Below, piece by piece: positions 1-8,597 of a stretch of DNA of 64,000 nucleotides. The DNA lies in assembly GCF_904846075.1 (NCBI RefSeq), contig NZ_CAJGZH010000002.1, positions 744,001 to 808,000 of the forward strand. Direction: 5' to 3'. Numbering within the stretch: the first letter of the stretch is position 1; each line of letters begins with the position of its first letter. The notes beneath the pieces are model-generated. The model searched no databases and was not told the origin of the DNA. It saw nothing but the letters and a program-made list of their open reading frames with translations. Source of the stretch: Psychrobacter glacincola. GTDB lineage: Bacteria > Pseudomonadota > Gammaproteobacteria > Pseudomonadales > Moraxellaceae. The position numbers and the translations under genes are program-made.

Positions 1-962
1 CCTTCAAGCGGATGGCCGATGCTCACCGTCTCGTAAGCAGACTTAACGCGCGGTAAGATATCGTCTTTGACCGACTCATGAACGAACAGACGACGTAAGG
101 TGGTGCAACGCTGACCTGCCGTTCCCACTGCAGAGAATAGAATGCCACGTAGCGCCAAATCCAAGTCCGCCGTTGGTGCCAAAATCATGGCGTTATTACC
201 GCCAAGCTCTAGCAAGCATTTACCAAAACGCTCAGCGACTTTTGGCCCGACTTCTCGGCCCATACGTGTACTACCGGTCGCACTGACTAAAGCGATGTCT
301 TTGTTTTCAACCAGCGCATTACCGATATCGGTTTTACCCAATATGATTTGCGATAAATGTGCTGGTGCCTCACCAAATTTTGCCAAGGCTTTTTCAAATA
401 ACGCTTGGCAAGCTAAGGCGACAAGGGGGGTTTTTTCTGAAGGTTTCCAGATGACAGGGTTGCCACAAACGATGGCCAATGCCGTATTCCAAGACCAAAC
501 GGCGACTGGGAAGTTGAAGGCAGAGATGACGCCGATGACACCCAGTGGATGCCATGTCTCACGCATGTGGTGACCTGGGCGTTCTGAGGCGATGGTTAGA
601 CCATAAAGCTGACGCGATACGCCCACGGCAAAGTCACAAATATCAATCATTTCTTGGACTTCGCCAAGGCCTTCTTCTTTGATTTTTCCGGCTTCTAGCG
701 ATACTAAGATACCTAGATCTTCTTTGTGCTCACGCAGAACTTCACCCAACAGACGAATCAGCTCACCACGTTTAGGGGCAGGAACGACGCGCCATTCTTG
801 AAAAGCTTGTTTGGCATTTTGGATTTTAGTATCGACGTCGGCGACTGTATCTAATGTGACTTTACCGATAACTGAGCCATCAATTGGGGTGGTGACTTCA
901 AAGTCGCCATTTTGATAGTGTGCTTCTTCTACGCCCATTGCAGACATATATTGCTTAATCAT
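1..962 (-). CDS. amaB: ALDH7-type aldehyde dehydrogenase, probable L-piperideine-6-carboxylate dehydrogenase (partial, 3' end outside window)
   Basis: Reading the minus strand from an ATG at 962 gives about 320 codons of an aldehyde dehydrogenase; the C-terminus lies beyond base 1. The ribosome site AAGGG sits 7 bases before the ATG. Visible motifs are a LELGGNNA stretch and a GQRCTT stretch with the catalytic cysteine at residue 286. The GGNNA form and the N-terminal sequence fit the ALDH7 (antiquitin / AmaB) family, which oxidises the cyclic form of 2-aminoadipate semialdehyde to L-2-aminoadipate with NAD. It lies downstream of hglS and a 2-aminoadipate-type transaminase on the same strand, the expected neighbours in bacterial lysine breakdown. 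Family membership is firm. The exact substrate is inferred from context. Confidence 0.82.
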   Translation of the reverse strand, partial: MIKQYMSAMGVEEAHYQNGDFEVTTPIDGSVIGKVTLDTVADVDTKIQNAKQAFQEWRVVPAPKRGELIRLLGEVLREHKEDLGILVSLEAGKIKEEGLGEVQEMIDICDFAVGVSRQLYGLTIASERPGHHMRETWHPLGVIGVISAFNFPVAVWSWNTALAIVCGNPVIWKPSEKTPLVALACQALFEKALAKFGEAPAHLSQIILGKTDIGNALVENKDIALVSATGSTRMGREVGPKVAERFGKCLLELGGNNAMILAPTADLDLALRGILFSAVGTAGQRCTTLRRLFVHESVKDDILPRVKSAYETVSIGHPLE

Positions 963-1064
963 AATCAATCCCTTGCATATTGGTATAATGGTTTACTACG
1001 TCCTTGACTGACTTATAAAATTACCCTGCTACCTACTAAGTTGCAAAATAATAAATTTCTTGCA

Positions 1065-1085
1065 GTCATTCCTTTTTGGAATGAC
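1065..1085. repeat. Perfect 8-bp hairpin between hglS and amaB
   Basis: GTCATTCC (1065-1072) and GGAATGAC (1078-1085) form a perfect stem around five T residues. No run of T follows on either strand, so it is not a typical terminator. It lies in the 170-base gap between hglS and the dehydrogenase gene, where it could act as an mRNA processing or stability element. Confidence 0.5.
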
Positions 1086-1132
1086 GTGCTAATAAGTCGG
1101 CTATAAGCTGGCTATTTTTAGCCTAAATTTTA

Positions 1133-2602
1133 CTAAATACTGACGGTGGACAGGCACTGCTCAAGGCTTTGCACCTGCATCGCTTCATACAATGCCATCT
1201 CATCATAAATGGCGGCGCCCAAATCACGCTCAAACTCTTGTTGGCTTGAGTAACCATCATATTGGCTTGGCTGCGCCTCCTGCAGATTTGATTGGAAGAT
1301 ACCAGCGGCACTGACAGGCAAAAAGTCCTCATAAACGATAGGTTCAATGCGAAGCACCTCGTCATTAATCAGAGCGCTCAGCTTAGCATTAGGCACTTTA
1401 TTCAGGTCATCATTGGTTAAGGTGACGGCTAACAACGCTTGACCGTCCTCAGAATCAAGGGTGCTATCCGTCAACTGGTAATAAAAATACGCCAGCCCCT
1501 CATCGTGTAGAGTTTGATAATCATCAGGAAAAGCGGTAAATACCTTGGTTAAAATTTGATTGTATTGAGCCGCATTGTCCTCATTTGGGGTAGCACCAAG
1601 CTGGCGGCGAGCTTCGGCCAATAATTCATCATAAAGCGCGCGGCCCTTTTGTGTTAACGCCACACCGCGTTGTTCAATCTCTCCAAAGCGCGCGGTATGG
1701 TGCCCTTGCTCATAATCCCCATTGCTAGGGTCTGAGGTATCAGCAACTTTAAAGCCAACCGCTTCTTGTAGTGCTTTAAAACTGGTTTGCCTTAATAAGA
1801 TTGGACACGCTCTACGCGGTGGCCCTTCGATGATGGCTTTTGAGGGTATACCGCGAGCTTGCATGCCTTGTTGTACGGCATCAATATCCAAGGTTCTAGG
1901 CGTTAAATGATTGATATGTGGACCCTTAAAGCCAACCACATCAGCGACGAGCGGATGCTGATTTAATAAACGCTGATAGAGCGCTTTTGCCACCGGCGTT
2001 TTATCATGCCAGCGAAATGTCTCTAGCGCTTCTTGGACAAACTGCTGTGCTTGCTCAGAAGTTAAACCACCTTGCACCTCAAAAATCTCGATAAGCTCAA
2101 TGACACCGGCAGTAAAAATCTGACGCTGCGCCAATGTGGCCGTGGCTTCTTGTTGTAAGGTGTCATCGGCAATCAAATCTAAACGCAATAACGAGGTAAA
2201 AACGCGAAAGGGGCTTTTATGCAATGAATGCGAGTCAAGTGCGCGAAAAGCTGTTGAATGCACGGGCACACCAGCAGGCGCTAAATCGTAGTAGCCGACA
2301 GGGTGCATACCCATCACGGCAAAAAGACGGCGCATCATGCTCAGCTCTGCTGCGGTACCTAGCCGAATCGCCCCGTGGCGCTCCATGCTTAGACGTTCAA
2401 TCTCACCCGTATGTAGCAGTTGTGATTTAATATCGGGATGTGAGGTTAATACTTCGGTATTGACATCACTGACCAAATCAACCAAGTCGCCGTATAGCGG
2501 CACCTCATCTTGGTACATCGCTGACATGGCCATAGAAAAATGATGGCGGATATCATCGCTGCAGATAAAATCCTTATCTGGACTGACGCTACTATTTTTC
2601 AC
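1133..2602 (-). CDS. hglS: 2-oxoadipate dioxygenase/decarboxylase, DUF1338 family
   Basis: The 489-residue protein matches the DUF1338 / YdcJ family along its length. The characterised member HglS of Pseudomonas putida is a non-haem iron enzyme that converts 2-oxoadipate to D-2-hydroxyglutarate. Likely metal ligands are the His in RHGAIRLG (near residue 76), the His in GPHINHLTPR and the Glu in ARFGEIEQRG. I chose a GTG start at 2602 because AAGGA precedes it by 9 bases and the family consensus begins just downstream; an ATG at 2665 in the same frame has no such site. It lies 106 bases after the transaminase gene on the same strand, matching consecutive steps of 2-aminoadipate breakdown. Confidence 0.88.
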   Translation of the reverse strand: MKNSSVSPDKDFICSDDIRHHFSMAMSAMYQDEVPLYGDLVDLVSDVNTEVLTSHPDIKSQLLHTGEIERLSMERHGAIRLGTAAELSMMRRLFAVMGMHPVGYYDLAPAGVPVHSTAFRALDSHSLHKSPFRVFTSLLRLDLIADDTLQQEATATLAQRQIFTAGVIELIEIFEVQGGLTSEQAQQFVQEALETFRWHDKTPVAKALYQRLLNQHPLVADVVGFKGPHINHLTPRTLDIDAVQQGMQARGIPSKAIIEGPPRRACPILLRQTSFKALQEAVGFKVADTSDPSNGDYEQGHHTARFGEIEQRGVALTQKGRALYDELLAEARRQLGATPNEDNAAQYNQILTKVFTAFPDDYQTLHDEGLAYFYYQLTDSTLDSEDGQALLAVTLTNDDLNKVPNAKLSALINDEVLRIEPIVYEDFLPVSAAGIFQSNLQEAQPSQYDGYSSQQEFERDLGAAIYDEMALYEAMQVQSLEQCLSTVSI

Positions 2603-2708
2603 AAATAAACATCCTTGTAATAGAGTTAATAAATTTTTAAGTAATTGATATTTGATTTCGAGCATTTGGTTATGACGATGCGCTATCTATCCTAAGCACT
2701 CCTAAACA

Positions 2709-3980
2709 TTAAGCGGCAGGCAATCCATCAGGAAGCGCGATAAGCACCTCTTTTAGAATAGCTAACCCTTCTTTTAGGGTGTCAGGTTCTATGGTTAGTG
2801 GCGGCAATAACCGAATGATATGGCGATATTGCCCACTTGGCATCAGCAGCAATCCACGCTTGCGTGCTTGCACTAATACTTGCGCCATCACACTCGGATG
2901 CACATCATGCTCAGGATGACGCAGCTCGATACCACGCATGGCACCGATACCGGTAAGTCCAAATAACCAAGGCGAGATACCTTCTTGTTGCCATTGGCTG
3001 ATGGTCATCTCAATTGTCTGGGCATAATGCTTGGCTGACTGCCAGACGTCATCGGCTTGCATGATGTCAAGCGTGGCATTGGCAGCGGCGCAAGCAACTG
3101 GATTGCCCGAATAAGTGCCGCCCAAACTGCCTTTAGGCAAACCATTGACCACACTAGCCTTGCCGATGACTGCGCCTAATGGCAAGCCGCCCGCGATACT
3201 TTTGCCAAGTAAAATAAGGTCAGGCTCAATCCCTAAATGGGTAAAAGCAAACGGCGTGCCCGTACGACCATAACCGGATTGGATTTCGTCCATGATAAGT
3301 AACATGCCATGCTCATCACAAAACTTACGTAGATATTGCGCAAAGGTGGGCGACATCAATTGAAAACCGCCTTCCCCTTGTACAGGTTCGACGATGATGG
3401 CACCGATATTATCGATATCGGTTTCTACCATAAATAAACGCTGGAGCGCATCAATCGCTTGCTCGTCGCTGATATTGTTATCGGGGCTGGGGAAAGGTAT
3501 GTGATAAACGCCGCTCCCTAATGCACCAAGCCCGCGCTTATAAGGCGCGACCTTACCATTGAGATTGACCGCAGCCAGTGTGCGCCCATGAAAGCCACCA
3601 TCAAACGCAATGACGCCTGTGCGACCCGTCTTCATGCGTGCTATCTTTATAGCGTTTTCAGTTGCTTCTGCACCGCAGTTGGTGAGCATCCCTGCCAGCT
3701 CACCGCTAATAGGCACAAGCTCACACAATCGCGGCATAAAGGTTTGGTACGGCTGATGTGCTGCCGCATTGTAGGCATAGTGAATCAGCGACTGGGCTTG
3801 CTGGATGATGGCTTTCACGATGCGGGGGTGGCAATGACCAAAGTTTAAAACACCAATTCCGCCAACAAAATCGATATAGCTGCGCTCATTATCGTCCCAA
3901 ACTCTGGCATTTTTGCCTTTGACGAGCGTGAGCGGATGCACCATCGTAAAGGCATCGGTCACGTTATAAAACTTGTCCAT
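2709..3980 (-). CDS. Class III PLP aminotransferase, probable 2-aminoadipate transaminase
   Basis: 423 residues with the class III (GabT-like) signature. DEIQSGYGRT (231-240) contains the Asp that contacts the PLP ring nitrogen, and Lys260 in LLGKSIAGG is the Schiff-base lysine. Proteins of this type are usually annotated 4-aminobutyrate aminotransferase. A close relative in P. putida acts on 2-aminoadipate, and the neighbours here (hglS, ALDH7-type dehydrogenase) point to the same reaction: 2-aminoadipate to 2-oxoadipate. It is first in the minus-strand unit. GABA or 5-aminovalerate activity cannot be excluded from sequence. Confidence 0.82.
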   Translation of the reverse strand: MDKFYNVTDAFTMVHPLTLVKGKNARVWDDNERSYIDFVGGIGVLNFGHCHPRIVKAIIQQAQSLIHYAYNAAAHQPYQTFMPRLCELVPISGELAGMLTNCGAEATENAIKIARMKTGRTGVIAFDGGFHGRTLAAVNLNGKVAPYKRGLGALGSGVYHIPFPSPDNNISDEQAIDALQRLFMVETDIDNIGAIIVEPVQGEGGFQLMSPTFAQYLRKFCDEHGMLLIMDEIQSGYGRTGTPFAFTHLGIEPDLILLGKSIAGGLPLGAVIGKASVVNGLPKGSLGGTYSGNPVACAAANATLDIMQADDVWQSAKHYAQTIEMTISQWQQEGISPWLFGLTGIGAMRGIELRHPEHDVHPSVMAQVLVQARKRGLLLMPSGQYRHIIRLLPPLTIEPDTLKEGLAILKEVLIALPDGLPAA

Positions 3981-4116
3981 GATGAATCTCTATCTCTTCC
4001 TTGAGTTAGACTCATTTCAACAAAACATCATTCCGGCAGCAAACGAATAATAGTTGTGGTGGCATTCCTTTTTGTCATTACCAGTGAATCAACTTCCTAA
4101 ACGAATCCTTTAAAAA

Positions 4117-4147
4117 CAAAAAAACTGCGTATTAAGGCAGTTTTTTA
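4117..4147 (-). terminator. Rho-independent terminator after the LysR gene
   Basis: ACTGC (4124-4128) and GCAGT (4137-4141) form a stem flanked by A and T runs. On the minus strand the hairpin is followed by seven T residues, so it fits the end of the LysR gene and separates it from the transaminase unit. It could also work weakly on the plus strand. Confidence 0.75.
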
Positions 4148-4208
4148 GGTTTAGCTTGTTAAATTCTCACAGCAGATAACTTTGTAAAATAAAACAATAA
4201 GATATAAA

Positions 4209-5156
4209 TTATAAAGCAAGCCCTAACGCCTTTTCACGCTCATCTGAGATTGCTAAATAAGCCGTAATCCATTCTAAAACCGCTTTGACCTTATGCGATT
4301 GCCCTGAAGAGACAGGATAAGTCACATAATAGCTGCCGCGACCCTTTGCCGCATAATCCCACGCCATCACTAAAGCGCCTGATTGTAGCTCAGGCTCAAC
4401 CAAGCGTAACGGCACCAAGGCTATACCATAGCCCAGTAAGGCGGCAGAAATGCAAGCATGAAAAGTCTCAAAACGTGGACCCACAAAGGTGCCATCAACA
4501 CTGATATCTTGCTGCTTAAAATACTCATACCACGCACTTAAGCGCGAGCTTATTTGCAATAGCACATAGTCATTTAAACACTCGGTACTCAGCGTCTTAT
4601 CTTGCAAATACTGCGGCTGACAAACAGCAACACAATATTCATCGAATAATTTTATGGCCTCCATATTGCTCCACATCCCATCACCATATAAAAATGCAAT
4701 ATCGACATTTTGGTCTTCAGAAAAAAATGGACCTACTAATTCTTTGATATCTAGGTTGATAAGCGGGTATTCTTGACTAAAGCCACTGAGTGCTGGAATC
4801 AACCAACGAGCACAAAATGTCGGATGCGAGACGATTTTTAGCAGCTCAGTATTACTGCTATGCGACATCAAATTGGTGGTCGCCACCTCGATATGTTTTA
4901 AAATCTCTAATACTTCAAGATAATATGACTTGCCAGCAGGGGTCAATGAAATCCGGTGCGGTGTCCGATAAAACAAAGACAGGTTTAGCATCTCCTCTAA
5001 CTGCGCCACTTGCTTACTGATGGCGCTTTGGGTCATGTGCATCTCTTGCGCGGCATTGGTAAAACTCAAATGACGAGCAGCGGTCTCAAAACATTGCAGC
5101 GCCGTCGTTGAAGGGTATCTTCTAAAGGCTAATGGTTTATTGGTGTCGGTTTTCAT
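4209..5156 (-). CDS. LysR-family transcriptional regulator (GcvA-like)
   Basis: 315 residues. A winged HTH spans about residues 18-78, with the typical FxxAAxxLSFTNAAQEMHMTQ pattern and SKQVAQLEE recognition helix, followed by a LysR substrate-binding domain. It is transcribed in the same direction as the transaminase-hglS-amaB unit but is separated from it by a terminator, so it may control that unit or the divergent MFS gene. Its ATG is preceded only by a weak A-rich site. A 170-bp inverted-repeat element ends 27 bases upstream of the ATG, so the native promoter is either inside that element or displaced by it. The effector is unknown. Confidence 0.85.
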   Translation of the reverse strand: MKTDTNKPLAFRRYPSTTALQCFETAARHLSFTNAAQEMHMTQSAISKQVAQLEEMLNLSLFYRTPHRISLTPAGKSYYLEVLEILKHIEVATTNLMSHSSNTELLKIVSHPTFCARWLIPALSGFSQEYPLINLDIKELVGPFFSEDQNVDIAFLYGDGMWSNMEAIKLFDEYCVAVCQPQYLQDKTLSTECLNDYVLLQISSRLSAWYEYFKQQDISVDGTFVGPRFETFHACISAALLGYGIALVPLRLVEPELQSGALVMAWDYAAKGRGSYYVTYPVSSGQSHKVKAVLEWITAYLAISDEREKALGLAL

Positions 5157-5183
5157 AGATTGTTTTTCTTTTATCCCATATTA

Positions 5184-5353
5184 GGGCGTGTCCTCAATTC
5201 ACTCGATAGTCATCTAAATGGGTTAAAAATGGCTAAATCTTGCCAAACATCGTCAAATAGCTTATTAATATCCCGATATTATCTACGCTATTTTTCTTGT
5301 TTGACGGCAATTTATCTCATTTTTATCGCCATTTTTGAAATGAAGACACGCCC
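5184..5353. mobile_element. 170-bp MITE-like inverted-repeat element flanked by TA
   Basis: The left end GGGCGTGTCCTCAATT and the inverted right end GGGCGTGTCTTCATTT differ at a few positions. Both outer edges are flanked by TA, as expected for a 2-bp target duplication (IS630/Tc1-mariner type, possibly some IS5 groups). Weaker inverted similarity extends further inward. No credible transposase is encoded; the open frame across it is a by-product. A 58-bp relative lies at 43689-43746 and shares the ends and an internal TAAATGGGYTAAAAATGG stretch. Confidence 0.7.
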
Positions 5354-5355
5354 TA

Positions 5356-5732
5356 GTAAAATATCAATGATTATTTAAAATCACGTTATCAGGCATTCCT
5401 AGCCTATGGCGTCATCATACCTATATTCAAGCGTAAATAGCGATACCTCACTATAAGCACTATGTAACTGACACTGATGTCATTATCGGATTTACTTAAG
5501 CATTCAACCAATTATTCGGTCACTAATTTTAAAGACTCTCTTACAAAAAACACCGTCGATTCCTGATAAAATAGTAGAGTCTGATGATAAGCTCTGACAT
5601 ACCGCAACTGATTTGCTATCTTGCCCTCCTCTTTTTCATCATTACGACCTATGCCGCCGTTATTCTTAAACTCATGAATTATTTTTGAGCTAATTTGCAC
5701 TATTAGCGCCTTCTTTATTTGTATTGGATCAT
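5356..5732. other. AT-rich spacer between MITE and MFS gene
   Basis: No convincing gene. A minus-strand open frame (5512-5760) has no ribosome site, no family resemblance and overlaps the MFS start. The stretch presumably holds the MFS promoter, but I see no strong -35/-10 pair. Confidence 0.4.
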
Positions 5733-6932
5733 ATGAAACATAACCTTGAGGTGAGCGCAAATGCTCGCCGAACTCAGTATTTCCAAGTATTCTTAATGGG
5801 CGTCAGCGCCTTTATTATGAATACCACCGAATTTGTCCCCGTTGCCCTATTAAGTGACATTGCCCAAGATTTTTCCATCACTACAGCAGAAACTGGCTGG
5901 ATGTTGACGCTATATGCGTGGATTGTCGCGGCGATGTCATTGCCATTGATGCTACTTACCAGCCGATTTGAGCGTAAAAGCTTACTCTTAGGCTTGTTTG
6001 TGGTTTTTATTGCCAGCCATGTATTGTCCGTATTTGCTTGGAGCTTTGATGTATTGCTGATTAGCCGAGTGGGTATTGCGCTATCGCATGCGATATTTTG
6101 GTCAATCACAGCGGCGATTGCGATACGCGTAGCACCAGAAGGCAAAAAAGCACTGGCGCTTAGTGTGCTTGCGACCGGTACTTCATTGGCGATGGTGCTT
6201 GGCGTGCCACTAGGACGCTTGGTCGGTCAATGGTTTGGCTGGCGGGCAACCTTTGGCGGTATTGGGGTGATTGCTTTTATCGTGTTTATTTTGCAAGCAA
6301 GGCTATTGCCAACGCTGCCAAGTATGTTTGAAGGCTCGTTTAGAAAAATTCCAGAATTGCTCAAAAACCCCTTATTGATCTGTTTGTATCTACTGATTTT
6401 ACTGGTCTTTATCGCGCACTATACCGCTTATTCTTATATCGAACCTTTTATGCGACAGGTCGGTGCTATTAGTGAAAATTCGGCTACTTTTATACTGCTA
6501 CTGTTTGGTGTCGCTGGGATTGCAGGCAGTGTGATATTCAGCCGCTGGGGTGATCGTTTTAATACCAGATTGATGCTGATATCGACGATACTCATGCTAA
6601 TATCTATGCTGGTGCTATTGTTTACCGTAGCCTATATCTGGGCACTGAGTTTCATTGCATTACTGTGGGGCGCGGCGCTGATGCTGCTGATTATCTCCAT
6701 GCAAGCCAAAGTCATCATGGTTGATGTCACAGCCCAAGACATGCTGATGTCAATGTTCTCAGGGATTATCAACTTAGGCATTGGTGCAGGTGCGCTGTTT
6801 GGTGGTTATGCAGTAACGCATATTTCAATATCAAGCGTCGGCTATGTCGGCGCCGCTATCGCCAGTGTGGCACTGCTATTGATGTTATTTATGATAAAGC
6901 GCTTTCCCGAGTTAAGTAGAAGACTTGGTTAA
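5733..6932 (+). CDS. MFS transporter, sugar-efflux (SotB/DHA1) type
   Basis: 399 residues with about twelve hydrophobic segments. The first helix holds MNTTEFVPVALLSDIA, a hallmark of the SotB/YdeA branch of the DHA1 major facilitators, and the loop between helices 2 and 3 carries the SRFERKSLLLG variant of MFS motif A. Known relatives export arabinose, IPTG or drugs by proton antiport in the inner membrane; the substrate here cannot be told. I use the ATG at 5733 rather than an in-frame TTG at 5724; neither has a strong ribosome site. It is divergent from the LysR gene and may be its target. A bidirectional terminator follows. Confidence 0.85.
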   Translation: MKHNLEVSANARRTQYFQVFLMGVSAFIMNTTEFVPVALLSDIAQDFSITTAETGWMLTLYAWIVAAMSLPLMLLTSRFERKSLLLGLFVVFIASHVLSVFAWSFDVLLISRVGIALSHAIFWSITAAIAIRVAPEGKKALALSVLATGTSLAMVLGVPLGRLVGQWFGWRATFGGIGVIAFIVFILQARLLPTLPSMFEGSFRKIPELLKNPLLICLYLLILLVFIAHYTAYSYIEPFMRQVGAISENSATFILLLFGVAGIAGSVIFSRWGDRFNTRLMLISTILMLISMLVLLFTVAYIWALSFIALLWGAALMLLIISMQAKVIMVDVTAQDMLMSMFSGIINLGIGAGALFGGYAVTHISISSVGYVGAAIASVALLLMLFMIKRFPELSRRLG

Positions 6933-6977
6933 GCAAAAGACTGAGATAGCTAAAGACCTGATAGTAAATAAGACTAT

Positions 6978-7015
6978 AAAAAATGCCAGCCTCTTAAATA
7001 GGCTGGCATTTTGCT
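6978..7015. terminator. Bidirectional terminator between MFS gene and arfB
   Basis: GCCAGCC and GGCTGGC pair around a nine-base loop, with A and T runs outside. The T run is longer on the minus strand (arfB side) and short on the plus strand, so it should serve both convergent genes. Confidence 0.85.
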
Positions 7016-7051
7016 TTCTCGTTCATTTAAAAATAGGAAATAAGCCACCCA

Positions 7052-7465
7052 TTAGAAATCCACTTTACCGCGCAAGGCTTTTGTTTTGCCGCGCTGGGTC
7101 TTTTGATCCACCCGTTTGCGCTTAGCATTTCTGCTAGGTTTAGTCGGCTTTCTGGTTTGATTGACATGAGTGGCTTTTATAATAAAGCTTTGCAGCCGCT
7201 CAAAGGCATCTATCTTATTCCGCTCTTGCGTACGAAATTGCTGCGCCTTAATAATTAGTACGCCTTCTTTGGTGATTCGGCTGTCTTTACTGTCTAATAA
7301 ACGCTGCTTATGCACATCACTCAGGCTTGAGGTATGGATATCAAAACGCAGATGAATCGCAGATGAGACTTTATTGACGTTTTGCCCGCCAGCGCCTTGC
7401 GCACGTATCGCGCTAATTTCTACTTCATTGTCATTAAGGCTAATGGTATTGCTAATGAAAATCAT
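7052..7465 (-). CDS. arfB: Peptidyl-tRNA hydrolase ArfB (ribosome rescue factor)
   Basis: 137 residues, the usual length for ArfB/YaeJ. The catalytic GGQ motif is at residues 26-28 within AQGAGGQNVNK, and the C-terminus is a basic tail rich in Lys and Arg, which in this family sits in the empty mRNA channel of stalled ribosomes. ArfB releases nascent chains from ribosomes on non-stop mRNA. There is no RF1/RF2-type domain 2, which separates it from prfA/prfB. It is convergent with the MFS gene. Confidence 0.92.
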   Translation of the reverse strand: MIFISNTISLNDNEVEISAIRAQGAGGQNVNKVSSAIHLRFDIHTSSLSDVHKQRLLDSKDSRITKEGVLIIKAQQFRTQERNKIDAFERLQSFIIKATHVNQTRKPTKPSRNAKRKRVDQKTQRGKTKALRGKVDF

Positions 7466-7540
7466 AGAGCTCTTTTTAAATCATAAATAAGTATGATGAA
7501 TAATAAACCATTATTTGCTTCCCTGCTACTTCGTCAATAA

Positions 7541-8380
7541 CTAATCTAATAGCTGGCGACAGCGCGCAATCACTGGCGCATCTACCATTTGACCATCTAT
7601 CTCAAACACTGCCTGTCCACTGCGCTCATACTCTTCGACCACACGCTGAGCAAATGATAGCTCACTCTCTGTCGGCTTAAGGGCGCGCTGCACAACAGCT
7701 ACTTGTTTGGGATGAATACACAGCATTCCTGACATACCTATCTGTGACCATAAACTTACTCGGGCGCTTAGTCCTATCTCATCATTAAAATCAGGATAGA
7801 CAGTATCAATCGGTGGGGACAATTGGTGCACTTTTGAAGTCAGTATTAATTGATAGCGGATTTGATTGGCGACGATATCAGCAGCAGGCGTACCTACTTG
7901 CACGTGCAAATCATTGCACAGATCTAAAAAACCATAACTAAACGCAGCCAATCCGACTGCTTTTGCCATATTATTGACTTGATATAATCCAACAGCACTC
8001 TCAATCAGTGCAATCACAGGTAAATTGATAAGCTGATGTACACTCTCTATGTCTGCGACTTGCTCAGCTTTAGCTAGTAACACGCCAGCTAAATTTGGCA
8101 TTTTTTTACAGAGCACTATATCTTTGAAAAATTCTTCGCTACCTGCCTTATTGATACGCACCCAAATCGGCTGATAATCTGCACTGTCATGATATTGTTG
8201 TAATGCTTTGCGGGCATCTGCTTTATCTTCTGGCGCAACGGCATCTTCCAAATCGACAATAACCACATCTGCACCACTAGCAAAAGCCTTCGCTACTCTA
8301 TCGATACGAGTCGCTGGCACGAATAGCCATTTTTTATTTTGAGAGATTATATTTTTTTTATGATTGGTCACTGAATCCAT
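7541..8380 (-). CDS. HpcH/HpaI aldolase / citrate lyase beta-like (CitE-like) CoA-ester lyase
   Basis: 279 residues with the N-terminal pattern RSxLFVPA-like (KKWLFVPATRIDRVAKAF), the conserved VIVDLEDAV stretch whose acidic residues bind magnesium, and a C-terminal LCIHPKQV motif. These are typical of CitE-like lyases acting on malyl-, citramalyl- or related CoA esters, or hydrolysing them. There are no CitD/CitF partners nearby, so it is not citrate lyase itself. It lies at the end of the acyl-CoA oxidation block on the same strand, separated by a terminator-like hairpin, so it may have its own promoter. The exact substrate is unknown. Confidence 0.82.
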   Translation of the reverse strand: MDSVTNHKKNIISQNKKWLFVPATRIDRVAKAFASGADVVIVDLEDAVAPEDKADARKALQQYHDSADYQPIWVRINKAGSEEFFKDIVLCKKMPNLAGVLLAKAEQVADIESVHQLINLPVIALIESAVGLYQVNNMAKAVGLAAFSYGFLDLCNDLHVQVGTPAADIVANQIRYQLILTSKVHQLSPPIDTVYPDFNDEIGLSARVSLWSQIGMSGMLCIHPKQVAVVQRALKPTESELSFAQRVVEEYERSGQAVFEIDGQMVDAPVIARCRQLLD

Positions 8381-8513
8381 GCTTGATTCCTATATTATTA
8401 AAGTAGCTATTAGTACCTTTATTATGCCATTACACAGCCTATTTTTACTTTAAATTAATAATCTATCGATGCAATGACACTTAGAGTATTTAGATACTCG
8501 ATCAAAAATAAAA

Positions 8514-8551
8514 TCAAAAAAACTGCCTGAAAATAAATCTCATGCAGTTCT
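8514..8551 (-). terminator. Terminator after the first SDR gene
   Basis: On the minus strand ACTGCATGA pairs with TCAGGCAGT (one bulge) around an AT-rich loop and is followed by seven T residues. It lies just after the SDR gene ending at 8598 and would separate the acyl-CoA unit from the CitE-like gene. Confidence 0.7.
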
Positions 8552-8597
8552 TAATAGTAAATTGTTTTTTAACTTGTACTCTAAGTCTTCTAACTGG

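Noticed and set aside
142..573. Plus-strand open frame of 143 codons
   Set aside because: It is antisense to the ALDH7-type gene, whose minus-strand motifs are clear, and has no ribosome site or family resemblance.
4040..4075. Second copy of the GTCATTCC hairpin of 1065-1085
   Set aside because: Only half the sequence recurs (GCATTCCTTTTTGTCATT) and the arms do not pair.
5160..5378. 72-codon plus-strand frame across the MITE
   Set aside because: It follows from the repeat's base composition. The element has inverted ends, no transposase motifs and no ribosome site.
5512..5760. 82-codon minus-strand frame before the MFS gene
   Set aside because: No ribosome site or recognisable domain, and it overlaps the MFS start.
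6925..7125. 66-codon plus-strand frame after the MFS gene
   Set aside because: It runs through a clear terminator and into arfB on the other strand.
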